Source of the DNA: Trichopria drosophilae | Lineage: Eukaryota; Arthropoda; Insecta; Hymenoptera; Diapriidae | Reading direction: 5' to 3' | NCBI GenBank assembly: GCA_030407085.1 | Contig: CM059586.1 | Span: forward strand, 104,669,501-104,733,500 | Length of the DNA stretch: 64,000 nucleotides | In this document: positions 1 through 12,266 of the stretch, in pieces | Layout of the letters: every line of letters starts with the position of its first letter | Position numbering within the stretch: position 1 is the first letter of the stretch | Translations under genes and position numbers: made by a program | The notes under the pieces: model-generated | What the model saw: the letters and a program-made list of their open reading frames with translations, nothing else | What the model was told of the DNA's origin: nothing | The model's database searches: none

Positions 1-2546
1 TCAAAGATAACAAGTTTTTTGTTACATGTTAACGACTTAGATGATCAGCAACACATACGTGATAAATCACTAAAAGTGATTTATATCTTAGATACAACTA
101 TTTTGTGGTTTAATCCCCAAATTCATTCATTTTTTATCCTGATTTTTTGCCTTTCAACCAATTTTGTCTCTAATCAAGATTTCAAAATGTTATGATTTTT
201 GTAGCGTTTTTAAGTTCGTTTCGAGAGTATTTTCGTGACAATCGAATAGATTGGTGCAAAGTTGTAATTATAGAGGATCTAGAGTTTTAACCCCACGTTT
301 TTCAACATTTTTGGGAAATGGTTTCAAGACTATTATCTTAATGTTGGATATATTGTGCCAAGGAATGGTTTAATTGAATGAAATAAATCTTCTCTTAAAC
401 CAAGGAACATTAATTTGATTTGATTGTTTGAATCAATTTCATGTGAACATATTTCGTTGAAAAAACTTTTTTTTTTAGTGTACTAATGCCAAATAAAAAT
501 TTCCTGCGGTGTTAAAAAAATAGTATACGTGCGTGGCACAATTATTAATTAAGTAACGAGTGGAGCCTGTGTAATGTTTAATTAACACGTCCTAGCTTCG
601 GGTCGTAAACGTGAGAAATTGCTATGAAGAGAATGCGTGTATGTAAAACAGCGGATGTCTTTTCCTTCCTGTTACACTATACTGAACAAATTATTAGAAT
701 TACATCGGGATTTTTTCTTATAAGATTGCGATTAAATATATTTAAAGGTCTTACACGCTCTGATAATAATTTATTTGAATTCCTAACCTATAAAAGCGAT
801 AATCGTTTTTTAAAGTAGTTCAAGCGGCTAATAATAAATTTATTGGTTTCGTTGTGTCTTGATGGAAAATGGTTATAGAAAGATTAATAACATGGTTCTT
901 TCATCTAAATGCCATTATGAACTGATTTTAAATATCTAATTTTTAGCATATCCTTACTTTTCTCAACATTCTTTCAATTGTTAAGTCACTGATATTTTTT
1001 AAATCGTGGCTTTCATTGTCACTGTAAAGAAAATTAAGTATATTCAAGAATCAAATATTCATTTTTTAATTATGGACAATTATTTTTAGGTTTAGTTCCG
1101 AACAAAAAAACAGTGTATTAAATCAATTTAGGCATCAGATCTAGAGTGCAAAAATCAGATACTTATGAATGACAAATTTATAAATTTCAAAAAATTTCTG
1201 AAATTCTAGTGTAAGAAATTAGCTTGGATTTCAAATTTAACAAATATTTAACTTTTGCAACTCAAAATACTATAAAATATATCATAAAATAACTATTTTA
1301 GCTGTGACAATTTTCATTAAAAGATTATTTTCATTTAATCAGTTTTTATTACAGCTAGACAAATTTAACGTGACTATTGAGGTAATTTTTGTGGTGAATT
1401 TAAGGATATGTACTCTGTTGCATATTTAACCATCGCTAAATAGTAAATAAAACAACCTGTTCTCTTTACTACTGAAAAAATTATATTATACAGAGATGTA
1501 AATTTTAATTTAAATATTTATGAATAAGTCACAACAAAAATAATACACGTATGAGAAAAATACAATTAAACTGTTAAAGATGCACGTTAAAAATAATAAA
1601 CAAGGACTCTTCGTCAACTGTTTAAAGGCCATGCCAATATTGATTTCTGAAATTTCATTACCGAGGCAAGCATATAAGCACACAAAAAGGCATAATTATA
1701 TTCGTATTGAGAACAAATATTCTGCGCATTTCTGCTTTTGTCATTTCCGCGTTTGTTTCCGTTATATGTATAAACTGAATTACCTAGTAACTTTGATTTA
1801 TGCGTATTTCATTTATGTCGACAAATAAAAGCATACAAAAAAGTTTTTTTTGGAAGAGATAAGACTTCACTGTACCGGTCTGTTTTAAAGGAAAATTAAA
1901 GGAGAAAATCTTCGAGAAATATGCATTTACAGAGAATATACAATCAAAATTCAACAACTTTGCCATCATTGCTCGAATTCCGATTCGAGAATCTCGAATA
2001 TATCGACCTCCCAATATGGCGGCCTGCACTCAGCTGATTATTCTACGCACGCGGTCGCGAAAGCCGCTCAGAAGATCAAAGCTTAATTTCGAAACAAAAA
2101 TTATTTTAATTTACAGTTTCACGTGTTTATTTTGTTTGATCAATATATTCTGTTCAAAAATGTTGTATTATATCGTCCTACTACATTTATTGCTTTACGT
2201 AATTATATAGGTTAGTGATCTGGCGGGTTGTCATCTAGAATTCGTGTACATTTCTGGGATTTTGCCCAATAAAACTATATTCAGCCGTCAGGATAATGGT
2301 TAATTCATCCTGTTAAATCTCTACCAGAGCAGTGCACCAATAGAATTTTGTAAACTATTGTTGGCGTGGTGCCTCGCTCGCTTCGCTCGCTCAGAAACTT
2401 CCACTCAGTGGAGAGTCGGCTATTCCTTAAGACTCGTTTGTTTACTAACAGCTTTCAATTATATTATAAAATTATATTGATATTTGGGGGTCCAATCATA
2501 TTTAGGTCCAAGTGGCTTCGATAGGTGTGTTACAACAATATAGTGT
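1..2546. other. AT-rich non-genic DNA
   Basis: No convincing gene is visible. Open frames of 60-115 codons (for example 624-818, 1580-1828, 2525-2872) are AT-rich chance frames without recognisable domains, splice context or signal peptide. A small CpG-bearing patch lies at about 1985-2075 and contains one ATGGCGG core (2016-2022). Another at about 2340-2430 contains an iterated CGCTCG/CTTCGCTCG run. Neither can be assigned a function from the sequence. Confidence 0.6.
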
Positions 2547-3490
2547 TTCTTATATGTATGAAAATTGAAAATGAGCATTTTCAAAACTTCGACCCCGACA
2601 ACAGGCCAGCCGAAGTATTAATAAATAAAAGTTGCAAAACACTTACTTCATGCACTTGTATTCTAATAGACTATTCGATGCATATTACATGTTTACTGTG
2701 TTTTACTAATTACTGTCTGTATTATTATGATATTATATATACAATATATATACCTATAATTCGTCAAAGATATCTTGAAAGTGTCGAAAAGATCTATGAC
2801 GGATATCTTATAGATATCTATAAGACATCTTTTAGATATATCGAAATAGTTATTTTCGTATCAAGGGCGTAAATGAACTTTGCGCCCGTTGGTGGTCATC
2901 GCGCCCGAGGAGCTGGCAAAGACTACCCCTGGAGGGTAGGGGGTCGAAACGTCGAAATTTGATGAAAAACAATAGGGTAATTTTTTTGCCGCGATGACCA
3001 AATTAAATACTTTTTCAGACAATAGTCATAAACATTTTAAACCAGTTTTTATGGCATTATCGTTGACTTTAGGAAGAAAATGCATTCAACCTTTTTTGTA
3101 GAGAATTTCATGTTTTATCTTTTTTGTTTGAAACATTTTTAAATAAAATTTGTATTTTTCAAAATAAATGGAAAAAACCAAAAAGAAACTTAATTGGGGC
3201 TAATTTTTTTTAGTAATGGACGGGTGGATCTGCCCCAAAATCTAATCAGATCTAAGTTATGCCAAGACGCGTATTTTTTAAAAACAATTATGTCAATACG
3301 CTTATCCGTTCGCGAGTTATCGCGAGACAAAAAAACGGGACGTACGGACGTACGTACGTACAAGATCACGGACACAAATTTTTTTATTGTTGATTTGGGT
3401 TCCTTAGGGTCTGAAACGTCGACATTTGATGAAAAACTATATGGTAATTTTTTTGCCCGAAGTGACCAAATTCAATACTTCGTCCAGACT
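2547..3490 (+). repeat. Dispersed repeat family A, copy 1 (with 466-bp internal direct repeat)
   Basis: This segment matches 35883-36571 in the same order (the block starting CTTATATGT, then the block with GAAACGTCGA, then the block ending in GCGAGACAAAAAAAC). Part of it matches 26630-26945 in reverse orientation. Inside this copy a roughly 85-bp block starting GGGTC occurs twice, at 2941 and 3407, so the family may be organised as a ~466-bp tandem unit. A short (GTAC)n run lies at about 3340-3361. The open frames at 3190-3375 (-) and 3194-3493 (+) lie inside the repeat and are not genes. No transposase or reverse transcriptase similarity is visible, so the class is unknown. Confidence 0.75.
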
Positions 3491-4761
3491 TAGTCTGGAT
3501 CGAAGTAATAACTCCGCTTAGGTTTTTTGTTGTTTTTTGTTGTTAAGAATCTGTATTAGTAATAAAAAATGAGTATACGAATCGGTTGGAACGAAGGCTT
3601 GCCACATACGATACACGCTTTGTAGTTCCTGTTTCCGCCACTAGTCACAGGCGTGACTTTCGCTGTCCTACACTTTGCGTCCGTTAGACAAATGGATTTT
3701 CATTTGGAATATTAAAAAAACTTTTCGTCACATATTCGTTATACCAAATATCACATTCGTTCAAGTAAGCTTCCATTCATATACATAGCGTGTGCGTCTC
3801 TCTGAATTAACGAGTTTTTATTTTAAATTTTTGTAGAAACCCCTCAGAAAAGATAGGTTTTTAAACTCGTTTTACGTATTTCAGGGATTTTCGAAATTTT
3901 TTTCTTTCAAACGTTACAATACCGTTTCCAAATTTATGGTACATCCTGAATATAGAAATGAACTTTGTATGTAACGAAAGAACGAACAAAATGTTACTTC
4001 CATGCAATTGTAAACCCATTCGTAGAGTTGGATAACCTTGTTAACTAAGGAGGTATCTATGTTACTATGAATTAGCTATACGTATTCTATTGAAAGTAAT
4101 GTTATTATAGTGAAACATTGTAAATTTTTGAAGATTAGATTGTTCACATTTGATATTGACAGTATTTTCAATATTTTTCTTAATAAAATTATTCAATTCC
4201 TTTTCTTTTTTTGTCGCGTTCTGTAGCTAAAATTTTGATATTATTATAATCAAAATCATACCCAGTTTCTATTCTGTGTATTGTTAAGCCGGTATATTTG
4301 TTTTCGATACCTTGGATGTATTTTTTGGTGCGTTTAACCGCTTTAATTCTCTTTCTGTCTGCACAATGTAAAATTTGCCACAATGAAGACAGCGTATTAA
4401 ATAAACTATCTGTTTCGAGGAAAACTTTAATGGAAATTAGATCCTCATTAAAAATAATAAATTAATGCATTTCTAGAAAATCCGTAAATTCTACAAAACA
4501 AGTCTCAAAATATTACAATCCCAAAAACTTCCTCTATACCATTGTAGAGTGTCACTGAATGAATCCAAAGAAGACTTAAAAATGAAAATATAAGACTCGA
4601 AGAACTGTTTATTATTCGTAAATATGTACAATGAATAAAGAAACAATTAATTATTGACTTTGCGTAAACTTGCGAAAAGTTAATGAAGTCAAAAAGAACC
4701 AAGTTCTAAGTTAGCTAACCAAATCGAACTCACAAGCAAACCTACGCAACTGCCACTTGCC
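3491..4761. other. No feature seen
   Basis: Unique-looking AT-rich sequence. Small open frames at 4189-4383 and 4505-4702 (-) show no recognisable product. A slightly GC-richer patch lies at about 3580-3690 without further structure. Confidence 0.5.
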
Positions 4762-5149
4762 TAAAGCTTCTTAAGGGTAGAAATCACCCCTTAAATTTCA
4801 ATAAAAATTCACCCTTTTTTATGACGTGTGAACAAAAAGAAAGTTATGTTGATTAATCTTACAGTTAATCTTACAATATTTACTAAAACCCGCGAGTAAC
4901 GAGTTTCAAGCAAATTCCATGAATTAAAAAGAATCACTTATATTGGATCCGCCATATTTTCACCGCCATTTTGAATCTTCAGAAACTGCCCTCAGAATCG
5001 TAATCTCCAACCTCGAAAATCCCCGGCAGTAAATATTGTAAGATTAACTGTAGGATTAAATCAACATAATTTTATATTTTTTCACACGTCATAAAAAAGG
5101 GTGAAATTTTTGAAATGTAAGGGGTGATTTCTACCTTTTAAAAGCTTTA
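4762..5149. mobile_element. Foldback element with ~122-bp inverted arms
   Basis: The left arm (about 4762-4884) and the right arm (about 5028-5149) are inverted copies. Both contain AAGCTT near the outer end, then GGTAGAAATCACCCCTTA, CACCCTTTTTTATGACGTGTG and TTAATCTTACAATATTTAC, with one net base of indel between the arms. The ~143-bp loop carries one unit of the dispersed paired-CCGCCAT repeat (cores at 4949 and 4963). There is no coding capacity and no clear target-site duplication, so the class is undetermined. It is non-autonomous. Confidence 0.8.
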
Positions 5150-5864
5150 TGGGGACGTATAAAAAAAACACGTATCCAATATTTTTCTATGCTTTTCAAG
5201 TCTGCCGAGTCTCATTAAGATCGGCGAGTCGCAGTTGAGTAGGTTTACTTGTCAGTTCTCAATATTATCATGAATCTATGTACTTATTTATTATATAAAG
5301 TCGAAGAATTAAATCGCATCGATTTCACACTTAAAAATTAACACAAATTTACTCCGGTCTTTGCTGTATACTCCGCATCGGTGTTAAATATGATACCGGT
5401 TCAACTCAGAACTTTTAACATAATTCCTGTATGGACATTTTTTAATATTGTTCTGAAAATTCGTTTCTAAAATTGTTTACCCAAATAACAATTGATGGTA
5501 GGTTTGATTTTTTCGAAATTGATTTAATGTTGGGAATAAACATTGAATGTGGAGTACATTTTCTGTTCATACGTCAGTAATGTATTAAATAAAAAGTATC
5601 ATACATTTAGAGTATTAAATACGAAGTTCAAAATTATAAAGTGGACTTTATAATCTGTTTTTAGATACTTTCGGTACGAGTAGATTTTTTTAGTGAAGTT
5701 AATCTTGTTGATAGTAATGGTCACTACGCGTCAGGAATGTGCGGTATTAAATACAAAAATGTACCAACCTGATGTTTGGGTCCTCTTAGTTGGATTTCGT
5801 AACAAAAATGTGAAAAGTTACTATACATCGGAAGTTACCAATGAATTCTTGCATCAGTATACGA
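5150..5864. other. No feature seen
   Basis: AT-rich sequence without repeats that I could pair elsewhere in the window. A 77-codon frame (5693-5926) runs into the neighbouring inverted-repeat element and is taken as chance. Confidence 0.5.
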
Positions 5865-6658
5865 CCCGAGCGGAAATTTATTCAGGCAGCCTAAATATGT
5901 ACCAGGGCCTAATCAGGCTCCAGTAAGGCGTTCCTGATCAGGTACTCCTTAATGTACCCAGATCAGAACATGATCAAGTTCCAGTAAGTTATAATGATCA
6001 GGTTCGCCTGAATATGCCCTCATTACACCCTGATTATGTTAAAATAAACTATAACGTATATAGGGAAGCCTGTGAATTTCCATATCAAGACCAAACCATG
6101 AATTAATAAGGCTTGCCTTATTTTCAATTTCCGGGAATCGCTAACTGCTTTAGAAATTTAAAATCAGGGGCAGATAAGGGGCCTGCTCAAAGCCTGACAA
6201 GGACGTCTGCATTTCTTAACTTCTAAATTTTATGTAGTTCGTTCAGTCGCCACTAGGCGTGATCGCGCATCTACTTCATTCCTGTTAAGGAAATGTATTT
6301 CTATTTTGTATATTAACCTACTTGTAGGAACGTTTCCGCACAGCATATTTTACACATTGTATGTGATGGATATGTTTACGATTCTTAGGTGTAAACAATA
6401 TTTTCTTATTTTGCAGCCTTTTTACTTGTCAGATAGTAATAAATCATTAAAAATTAATTTGTTGTTTCGTAATACTATTGTAAATATGTTCACCATGAAA
6501 TTTGAAAAGCATGCGAAATATTGAGCATTGTAAGGTCCTGCTCAGGTCCAGTACATTTGCCTGATCAGGGCCGGATAAAGGGACATGTCAAGACCTGATT
6601 TTGTTCACAGGCTTCATGATCAGAACCTGATTCCAGCCTGAATAATTTTCCACTCGGG
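5865..6658. mobile_element. Inverted-repeat element with iterated TGATCAGG sites
   Basis: The outer ends are inverted copies: CCCGAG-C-GGAAATTTATTCAGGC at 5865 and its complement ending at 6658, with 2 differences in 23 positions. Just inside each end the palindromic core TGATCA, usually as CCTGATCAGG or close variants, recurs several times: at about 5934, 5971 and 5996 on the left and about 6572 and 6617 on the right. Iterated subterminal palindromes of this kind are typical transposase-binding arrangements in DNA transposons. The middle has a 72-codon frame (6306-6524) with no recognisable domain, so the element looks non-autonomous. The superfamily is not assignable; no clear target duplication was found. 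Confidence 0.7.
6248..6259. promoter_or_regulatory. CTCF-like short motif (weak)
   Basis: CGCCACTAGGCG resembles the core of insect and vertebrate CTCF sites (CCACTAGGNGGCGC type). It is a single short match inside a mobile element, so this is only a motif note. Confidence 0.15.
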
Positions 6659-6814
6659 AGGTCCAAAAAGTTACCATTTTTGGTATCTGCCACTAAAACT
6701 TCACGATAACAGTGGAATTTTGTTGATCGTTCATACATGACCTGACATACATTTCTCCTAGGTATTTTTCACTTACATTACATTGTTATGAGCCATTACG
6801 TTTTATTTTCCGAC

Positions 6815-7400
6815 CCACCTTATCTTGCATTTCATCGTTTCGTCGTGAGCAATTGCTTCGCCGCGGTCGTCCATAAAGATTGAATACCAATTAAAGAATC
6901 GCAATCGCGGACCTCCGTTTCTTCCCGCACGGGCCCGTTAACGAGAGAGGATGAATACCTTTTGAGCTCCAAGCAGATTATCTCTGGTGGAATAATAAAA
7001 AAATATTGTGAGACGGGGAATTCGCCCACGCTCGGACTTGCAGGCGATACACTTAGGAGGGAACGTAATTTACAATAAGGATATTATTTCTCCAGCTGCA
7101 GGCGACCACGGCGTGTGTGTAACTCGTAAGTGGCGTCATCGTAACCGCAATGAAGGTGCATGGGAGTTCCGCTACGTCCCACATAAAAGCGCATGCGGTG
7201 CACACGATTCCGGGACGCCCCGTCGCGTATCGTCGTTTCTATGTATATGTATGTTCATATGCATGTATATATATAAATGTATATATATGCATGTTCGACG
7301 TTAAGATGACGCACGACCGGTGCCGTTTGTCTGTTCCTGCACGTGTGTAGCGAATGGGCCGGTCAAACATCATGCAGGTACGTTTATATCGCGAAAGCGC
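6815..7400. promoter_or_regulatory. CpG-bearing, GC-richer island, possible regulatory region
   Basis: This stretch is clearly richer in G, C and CpG than its flanks (many CGTC, GCGC, CCGC and TCGC words, for example 6842-6930 and 7080-7230) and shows no similarity to other parts of the window. The frames crossing it (6832-7029 -, 7008-7304 +, 7150-7350 +, 7343-7582 +) overlap each other in different phases and none has a recognisable domain or good splice context. An alternating TATG/CATG/TATA microsatellite lies at 7241-7293. It could be a conserved regulatory element, a promoter with a non-coding first exon, or an unmasked transposon piece. Confidence 0.35.
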
Positions 7401-7705
7401 ATGGTGTTAGACATTTTTTAATCATCTTGGAAAAATTCAGAATTTATGGTTGCCATGTCCGACATAGTCCCATTGAAAATGGTTTTACTGGGAAATGGTC
7501 GAGGATATCCTTGAAGGGTGGAAGGATTTCAGGTCAAGCGGAAAAGGTATGTTTGGTTCTTCAGCTGAACCCGTTCGGTTGAACTTTAGTTCGGACCACA
7601 CATGGAAAAGAGAGAATAGTTGATTTAACTACCCGAGAAATAGAACAACTTACAAATTAATTGTGTTTGAAGAAACTATTTTAAATTCGTTACAAATGCT
7701 GTTGA

Positions 7706-8488
7706 CCCACCAGTAAGAGTCAATATTTCGATAGGATTTTTCCCGCAGAATCCAAATACGTACGCCAAAATATCCAATTGGACCTCATTTTTTGCCAAAT
7801 CGAAGGTCAAAGAGGTCAATAATCCGATTTCAGGCATTTTGTGCATTTACTCACAAAGGCCCGGGAACGAAGTTCCGAAAATCAACACACCCAAAGGACA
7901 AAATTTCGATACAGCATGGCTCCAACGTGATTTTCTTCACTATGTTTTTGAAAATTTGGCAAAAAGAAAGCAATTGTACCAATCCAATACCTTGGACTCG
8001 TGTAATATTGAAATTTTAGCCTTTCGGGTTTTTGATTTTCGGAACTTTGTTCCCCGGCCCTCACAACAACAAAAAATACTGTTGTCTCATTAGAAAAAAT
8101 CAATTCTGATAGTCTTGTTCAGAATCCAAATATATAGATCAAAATATCCAATTTTTACCTAGTTTTTGATCAAATTGAAAGTCAAAAGGGTAAAAAATCG
8201 GGTTTTTGGACATTTTTCGCATCTATACTATAGGATGAGACGCAAAAAATTAAGAAATGTAAAATGTTGGATCCAATATGTCCGATGAACTTTTTGAAAT
8301 TCGAATCACTTCAAACTCGTTATCACCTTGACTACTTTTCGCGAAAAAAAAGTAAAAAATGCCCTAAAACACCATTTTTTACCCGTTTGACCTTAAATTT
8401 GGGAAAAAACTAGGTCCAATTCAATATTTTGGCATATATATTTATTTGGATTCTGCGGGAAAAATCAGTATTGACTCTTACTGGTGGG
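7706..8488. mobile_element. Nested palindromic element with three copies of its terminal sequence
   Basis: The outer arms (about 7706-7850 and 8341-8488) are inverted copies sharing CCCACCAGTAAGAGTCAATA, TTTTTCCCGCAGAATCCAAA, GCCAAAATAT and AATTGGACCT. A third, direct copy of the arm sequence lies inside at about 8116-8220 (CAGAATCCAAATA, CAAAATATCCAATT). Between the left arm and this third copy sits a second, smaller palindrome at 7857-8061, with arms containing GGAACGAAGTTCCGAAAATC and its complement. Open frames at 7792-8103 are products of these palindromes. No transposase is visible. The architecture suggests insertion or duplication of a palindromic unit inside another. Confidence 0.75.
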
Positions 8489-9249
8489 GAAACAAAAAAC
8501 TGGCGGGGAAAACAAACAGAAAAGAAAAGAAAACAGAATGGGGACAAAATTCTTAAAATTAATCGATATTTCATCATTTTCATGGACAGTACTATTTTTA
8601 TTTCTTATTAAAATATGCATTTTGGTTCGATTCGTTTAATATTAATAAAATTTATATGTTGCATTATATGTCGCGTTTTTGGGGAAGTGTGAATAGAAGA
8701 AAAAATGGACTTAAAAAATAAGAGGGGTCACATTTCTTTTACTACAATTATAATTACAATCTTTTTTAGTGTTTACATATTCTTTAGATTATTCACTGTT
8801 TTAATTAGTAGATTAATAGTTGAACTATTACGTAGAACTTTTATTGGAAATTAATATTTGAAATTATAAAACTTTGTTATTAGAAACGATTAATCCTGAA
8901 TGTGTTTAAGAAATTAGTGTAAGTGTATTCGATCCAGTAGAAAAATATTTTATAAATATTTTACCACTTTATTTAAAAATATTTTATCACTTTACTAGTA
9001 AAAAATGATTGATAAGCGTAAATGCAACTATAGAATTAATTGAATTCACGGCATCAATTCAATTATAAATAGTGAAACTATTAATATTATTTTATTACAT
9101 TTAAAGCAATTGAGAGAAGGCTAACTACCGATCGAACTCATACTTTTATCAAATTCACATTTACCGACGTTTTATTTCCAATAAAAAACGATGTTCCAAG
9201 ACGAATTCACAATGAATTACTATTTTAGGGAGCTTTTACTGTGAGAAAC
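8489..9249. other. No gene seen
   Basis: AT-rich sequence. A short imperfect tandem duplication (AAATATTTTA-C/T-CACTTTA) lies at about 8941-8998. Nothing else stands out. Confidence 0.5.
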
Positions 9250-9490
9250 TACAGTAAAGCTTCACTTTATTGTCCTACTCGGGTTTTTCCTTTTCACATT
9301 TGTTGTCTGACAAATGCGCATCGTTTCTTACGCACCTTCCAGCCTTAGGCCAATCACAATAGGTACGACACTGGAATTACGAAAGAGGGAAAAAGAACTA
9401 ACCTTACCTGCGCTAAATACGTGAAGGGAATCTCGCTAATAATGTGAAGGTACTAACAATGTGAAGGACAACAAAGTGAAGTTCTTCTGT
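9250..9490. mobile_element. Short TACAGTA-ended inverted-repeat element (MITE-like)
   Basis: This 241-bp segment has inverted ends: TACAGTAAAG-CTTCACTTTATTGTCC on the left and the complement of CACAGAAGAA-CTTCACTTTGTTGTCC on the right, about 20 of 26 positions identical. The right third carries an iterated GTGAAGG/GTGAAG word. Size and terminal word resemble the elements at 23989-24227 and 34168-34401. This is the plan expected for a non-autonomous TA-target (Tc1/mariner/pogo type) element; the superfamily is inferred from the terminal word only. Confidence 0.65.
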
Positions 9491-11439
9491 GCGTTATTTA
9501 TATAAAGAACATGATTAAGACAATACCGTAAGAGAATTTGGAAGAATAAAATTCGTCGAAAACAACGAGAATTGTTTCAGAATTATAAAAATTTATTTTT
9601 GCGAATTACCACCCAATTATTAGACGATCTCGTTGAAATTAGGTATAAATCCATGCAAAATATGTGAAAGTGCTTTAAAATTTAAATTTCTATTTAATTT
9701 ACATTTGTTAGGGTAGGAAATACCATTGTCGACGAGGCCGATTTAGTGTCCTCTTTAAGGGGGTTCTAAAATCCTCAGTTGATAAAATGGTAATTTATAT
9801 GTAAAAATATAAATTATAAATGCCCAAAATAGGTCCGTTTTTCTTTCTAATTCAATACCAACTACTATAAAGGATCAACTAAATACTATCATACAACTTT
9901 ATCGAGAATCCATCGAGAATTATTGGAAACAGAAAGTTATTGATTTTATCATTTGCATAAAAGTACAAAACTAGCAATTTTGGGCTGTTTTTTGAGGTTA
10001 TGTGTCATCGAATCTTTTAGTTTATTCAAATAACTATCTATATCTAGTAACCTATCATAAATATGACAATTTAAAAACGCTATATCACAGCCAAAACTAG
10101 TGGTATTTAAGAATACTCAACGCCATTTTCAGGTGCAAGGCTTATAATTTAAGATGATGTTTATAGTTTTTTGAGTAAAAAGATTTCGATAACATAACCT
10201 TAAATATATGCAAGTACCGTTTACTTTTAGGTTAGGTTATCTCGGAAAACAGTTTCAATTTAGAAATGTTGATTTCGGGTTCTGTTTTAACATCAAGAAA
10301 GGTTTAATCCTCATATAACTTGTATTTTGCATTGTCTTTATTTTTTTTTTCGCACGCAATTATTTTAGGTCTATTGCTTATAACTATAATAAAAATATAA
10401 TATAGTATACAATATAAGAAAACTATATTTCTTTAAAAAATATTATCCGAGTGACTTCTCTCTAATACCAGCAATCACTTCAATTGTATTTCATTTGAGA
10501 CAGTTTTCTTAAAAAACAGCTAGAATACTTGATAAATTCCTTTATTAAAGATTTATTAATAAAATGTAAATATGTTTCAGCTTATTTATGTTAAATTTTG
10601 TCCACTCAGAACTTCCGTTAATAGCAAGCATGATTTTCTTCTATAGGCTAAAGTTACTTTTTAAGAATTTGGAATTAACTAGTACTGTCGAATTGTCTCC
10701 TTTAATAGTCAAATTTAGGTTGTTATAAATTCCGTGCCTTGCTGCCTTTGTAACAAGATAAATCATACCCTTCAATGAGGCATATGACTTATAATTTGTC
10801 CCAAGTAGCTTTGTGAAAGGCATTCATTAATATTCGTGTAATCAGTGTAAGTTTGGTTGCATGTGTGTAGGCGTAATCTACTTATAGTTTTAATGCAACT
10901 CTTCGTAGTTACTAAATATGCTATTAGTCAGTAATACCATTATTAAATGATTATACCTACTTAAGACTCGAATGCCGAATTGAAATTTCACCAAATTTAT
11001 TTTAATATTAAGCTATTGTGTAATTTATATTTTTAGTCAGCTCTACTTAGTTCAAGCTGTAATACTACCAACTTTCATTCGAATAGAACAAATTTTATAG
11101 CAAACAATTGTAGAGTGTATTATGTTAATGATATATTTAAATAAGAACGTTAATTTTTAATATTACTGAGCTGCATCTTCCATATGAATGAAATTGTTAG
11201 AGTTCCTGAAACAAGTTGGAGTTTTTCACTTCTATGCGAATGATAAAATAAAAAACTATCTATTTCCGATAATTCTCGGTCGATTCTTGACAAAGTTCCA
11301 TAGTATTTTTAGCACATTCTTTATAGAAGTTTGAATTGCAGTTACAGAACCCGAATTTTGCGTAACCTTTTTAATCATTTCTTAACTATATTTTGAGATA
11401 TTGGTTACTTTCTTATCAACTAAAGACTTTGGAACCCCC
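9491..11439. other. No feature seen
   Basis: AT-rich sequence without pairable repeats. A two-unit GGTTAGGTTA run, the insect telomere-type word, lies at about 10230-10240. The 60-codon frame at 10641-10823 (-) has no recognisable features. Confidence 0.45.
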
Positions 11440-12020
11440 TTAACTTTTCAAGGAGAGGATAGACACTTTTTAAATACCAACTTCAGCTCGGTATTGGATG
11501 ATGTTATGGCCAAGAAAACGCAGAATTAGTTCAAAAGTTAAAAAAAAAAGTTACAGCTGTATTTTTCCAAACAATCGAGAGTTTTTTAAATATTTTTTCA
11601 TAAATCGTCAATTTTCACTCCGAAATTGTATATGGGAGCAGATGCAAAATAACGCGTTCAAAATGTTTCAACTTCAAAATGGTAACTGCTTTTTGTTTTC
11701 TTCGCTGCTTACAAATATGAGGTCAGATTTTGAAATTTCATAATGGCGGATCCAATTTGGTGGATGACAGTTCTAAAATATCAACGGATTTTCTTTAAAA
11801 TGGCCACTAAATAGAGTTTCTAATAGCTGGTTGCAGAATGTTTTTTGTTGTCAAAAAAATGGATGTTACCGGACTGTAAACATATCGTTGCAAGTTATCT
11901 TCTTTTTTTATTTTTATATTACGCATAATTTGTTGTATTTTATTTGTTGTGTACAATTTTGTTATGCTTTCCTTTTTTTATCCCATATATTCAAACCCAT
12001 TTAGTTTTTAGAAACGAATC

Positions 12021-12266
12021 ATGTGGTTAACTCTGCAATTATATCTGGTTTATAAACAAAATTCCGGCATAAAGGCAATCGTCATCGCAAATACTGTAAA
12101 TTCAGGTAAAAAGACTGTGCAAAAGACTTCGCAAAGAGAATCTCCGAAAATTATTTGGGGCAGTCACAAAAAAGTAAAGACAAACATTATACAATATTGC
12201 TCTAAGAAGAAATGTGAAATCAGAACAATGATATTTAGCTATAAATATCTGCAAAAATTGTTTTGA
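12021..12266 (+). pseudogene. Remnant of piggyBac-type transposase C-terminus
   Basis: This 81-codon frame ends with ...QYCSKKKCEIRT..., which lines up with RYCSGDKCEKRT in the remnant at 16171-16362. Known piggyBac-family transposases end in a small zinc-binding Cys-rich domain with Cys pairs and a basic R/K-x-T-x-Y-x-C spacing. Here the first two cysteines of such a pattern are kept, and the downstream C-x2-C pair is lost (the following residues read MIFSYKYLQKLF). The region upstream of the Cys segment is basic and Lys-rich. The start codon is not meaningful, because the frame is only a fragment of a much longer ancestral protein. It lies inside the TTAA-bounded relic 11440-13256. Family assignment is an inference from a short motif plus context. 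Confidence 0.4.

Noticed and set aside
2525..2872. 115-codon frame
   Set aside because: Its start lies in repeat family A, and it contains low-complexity ATAT-derived residues; no gene features.
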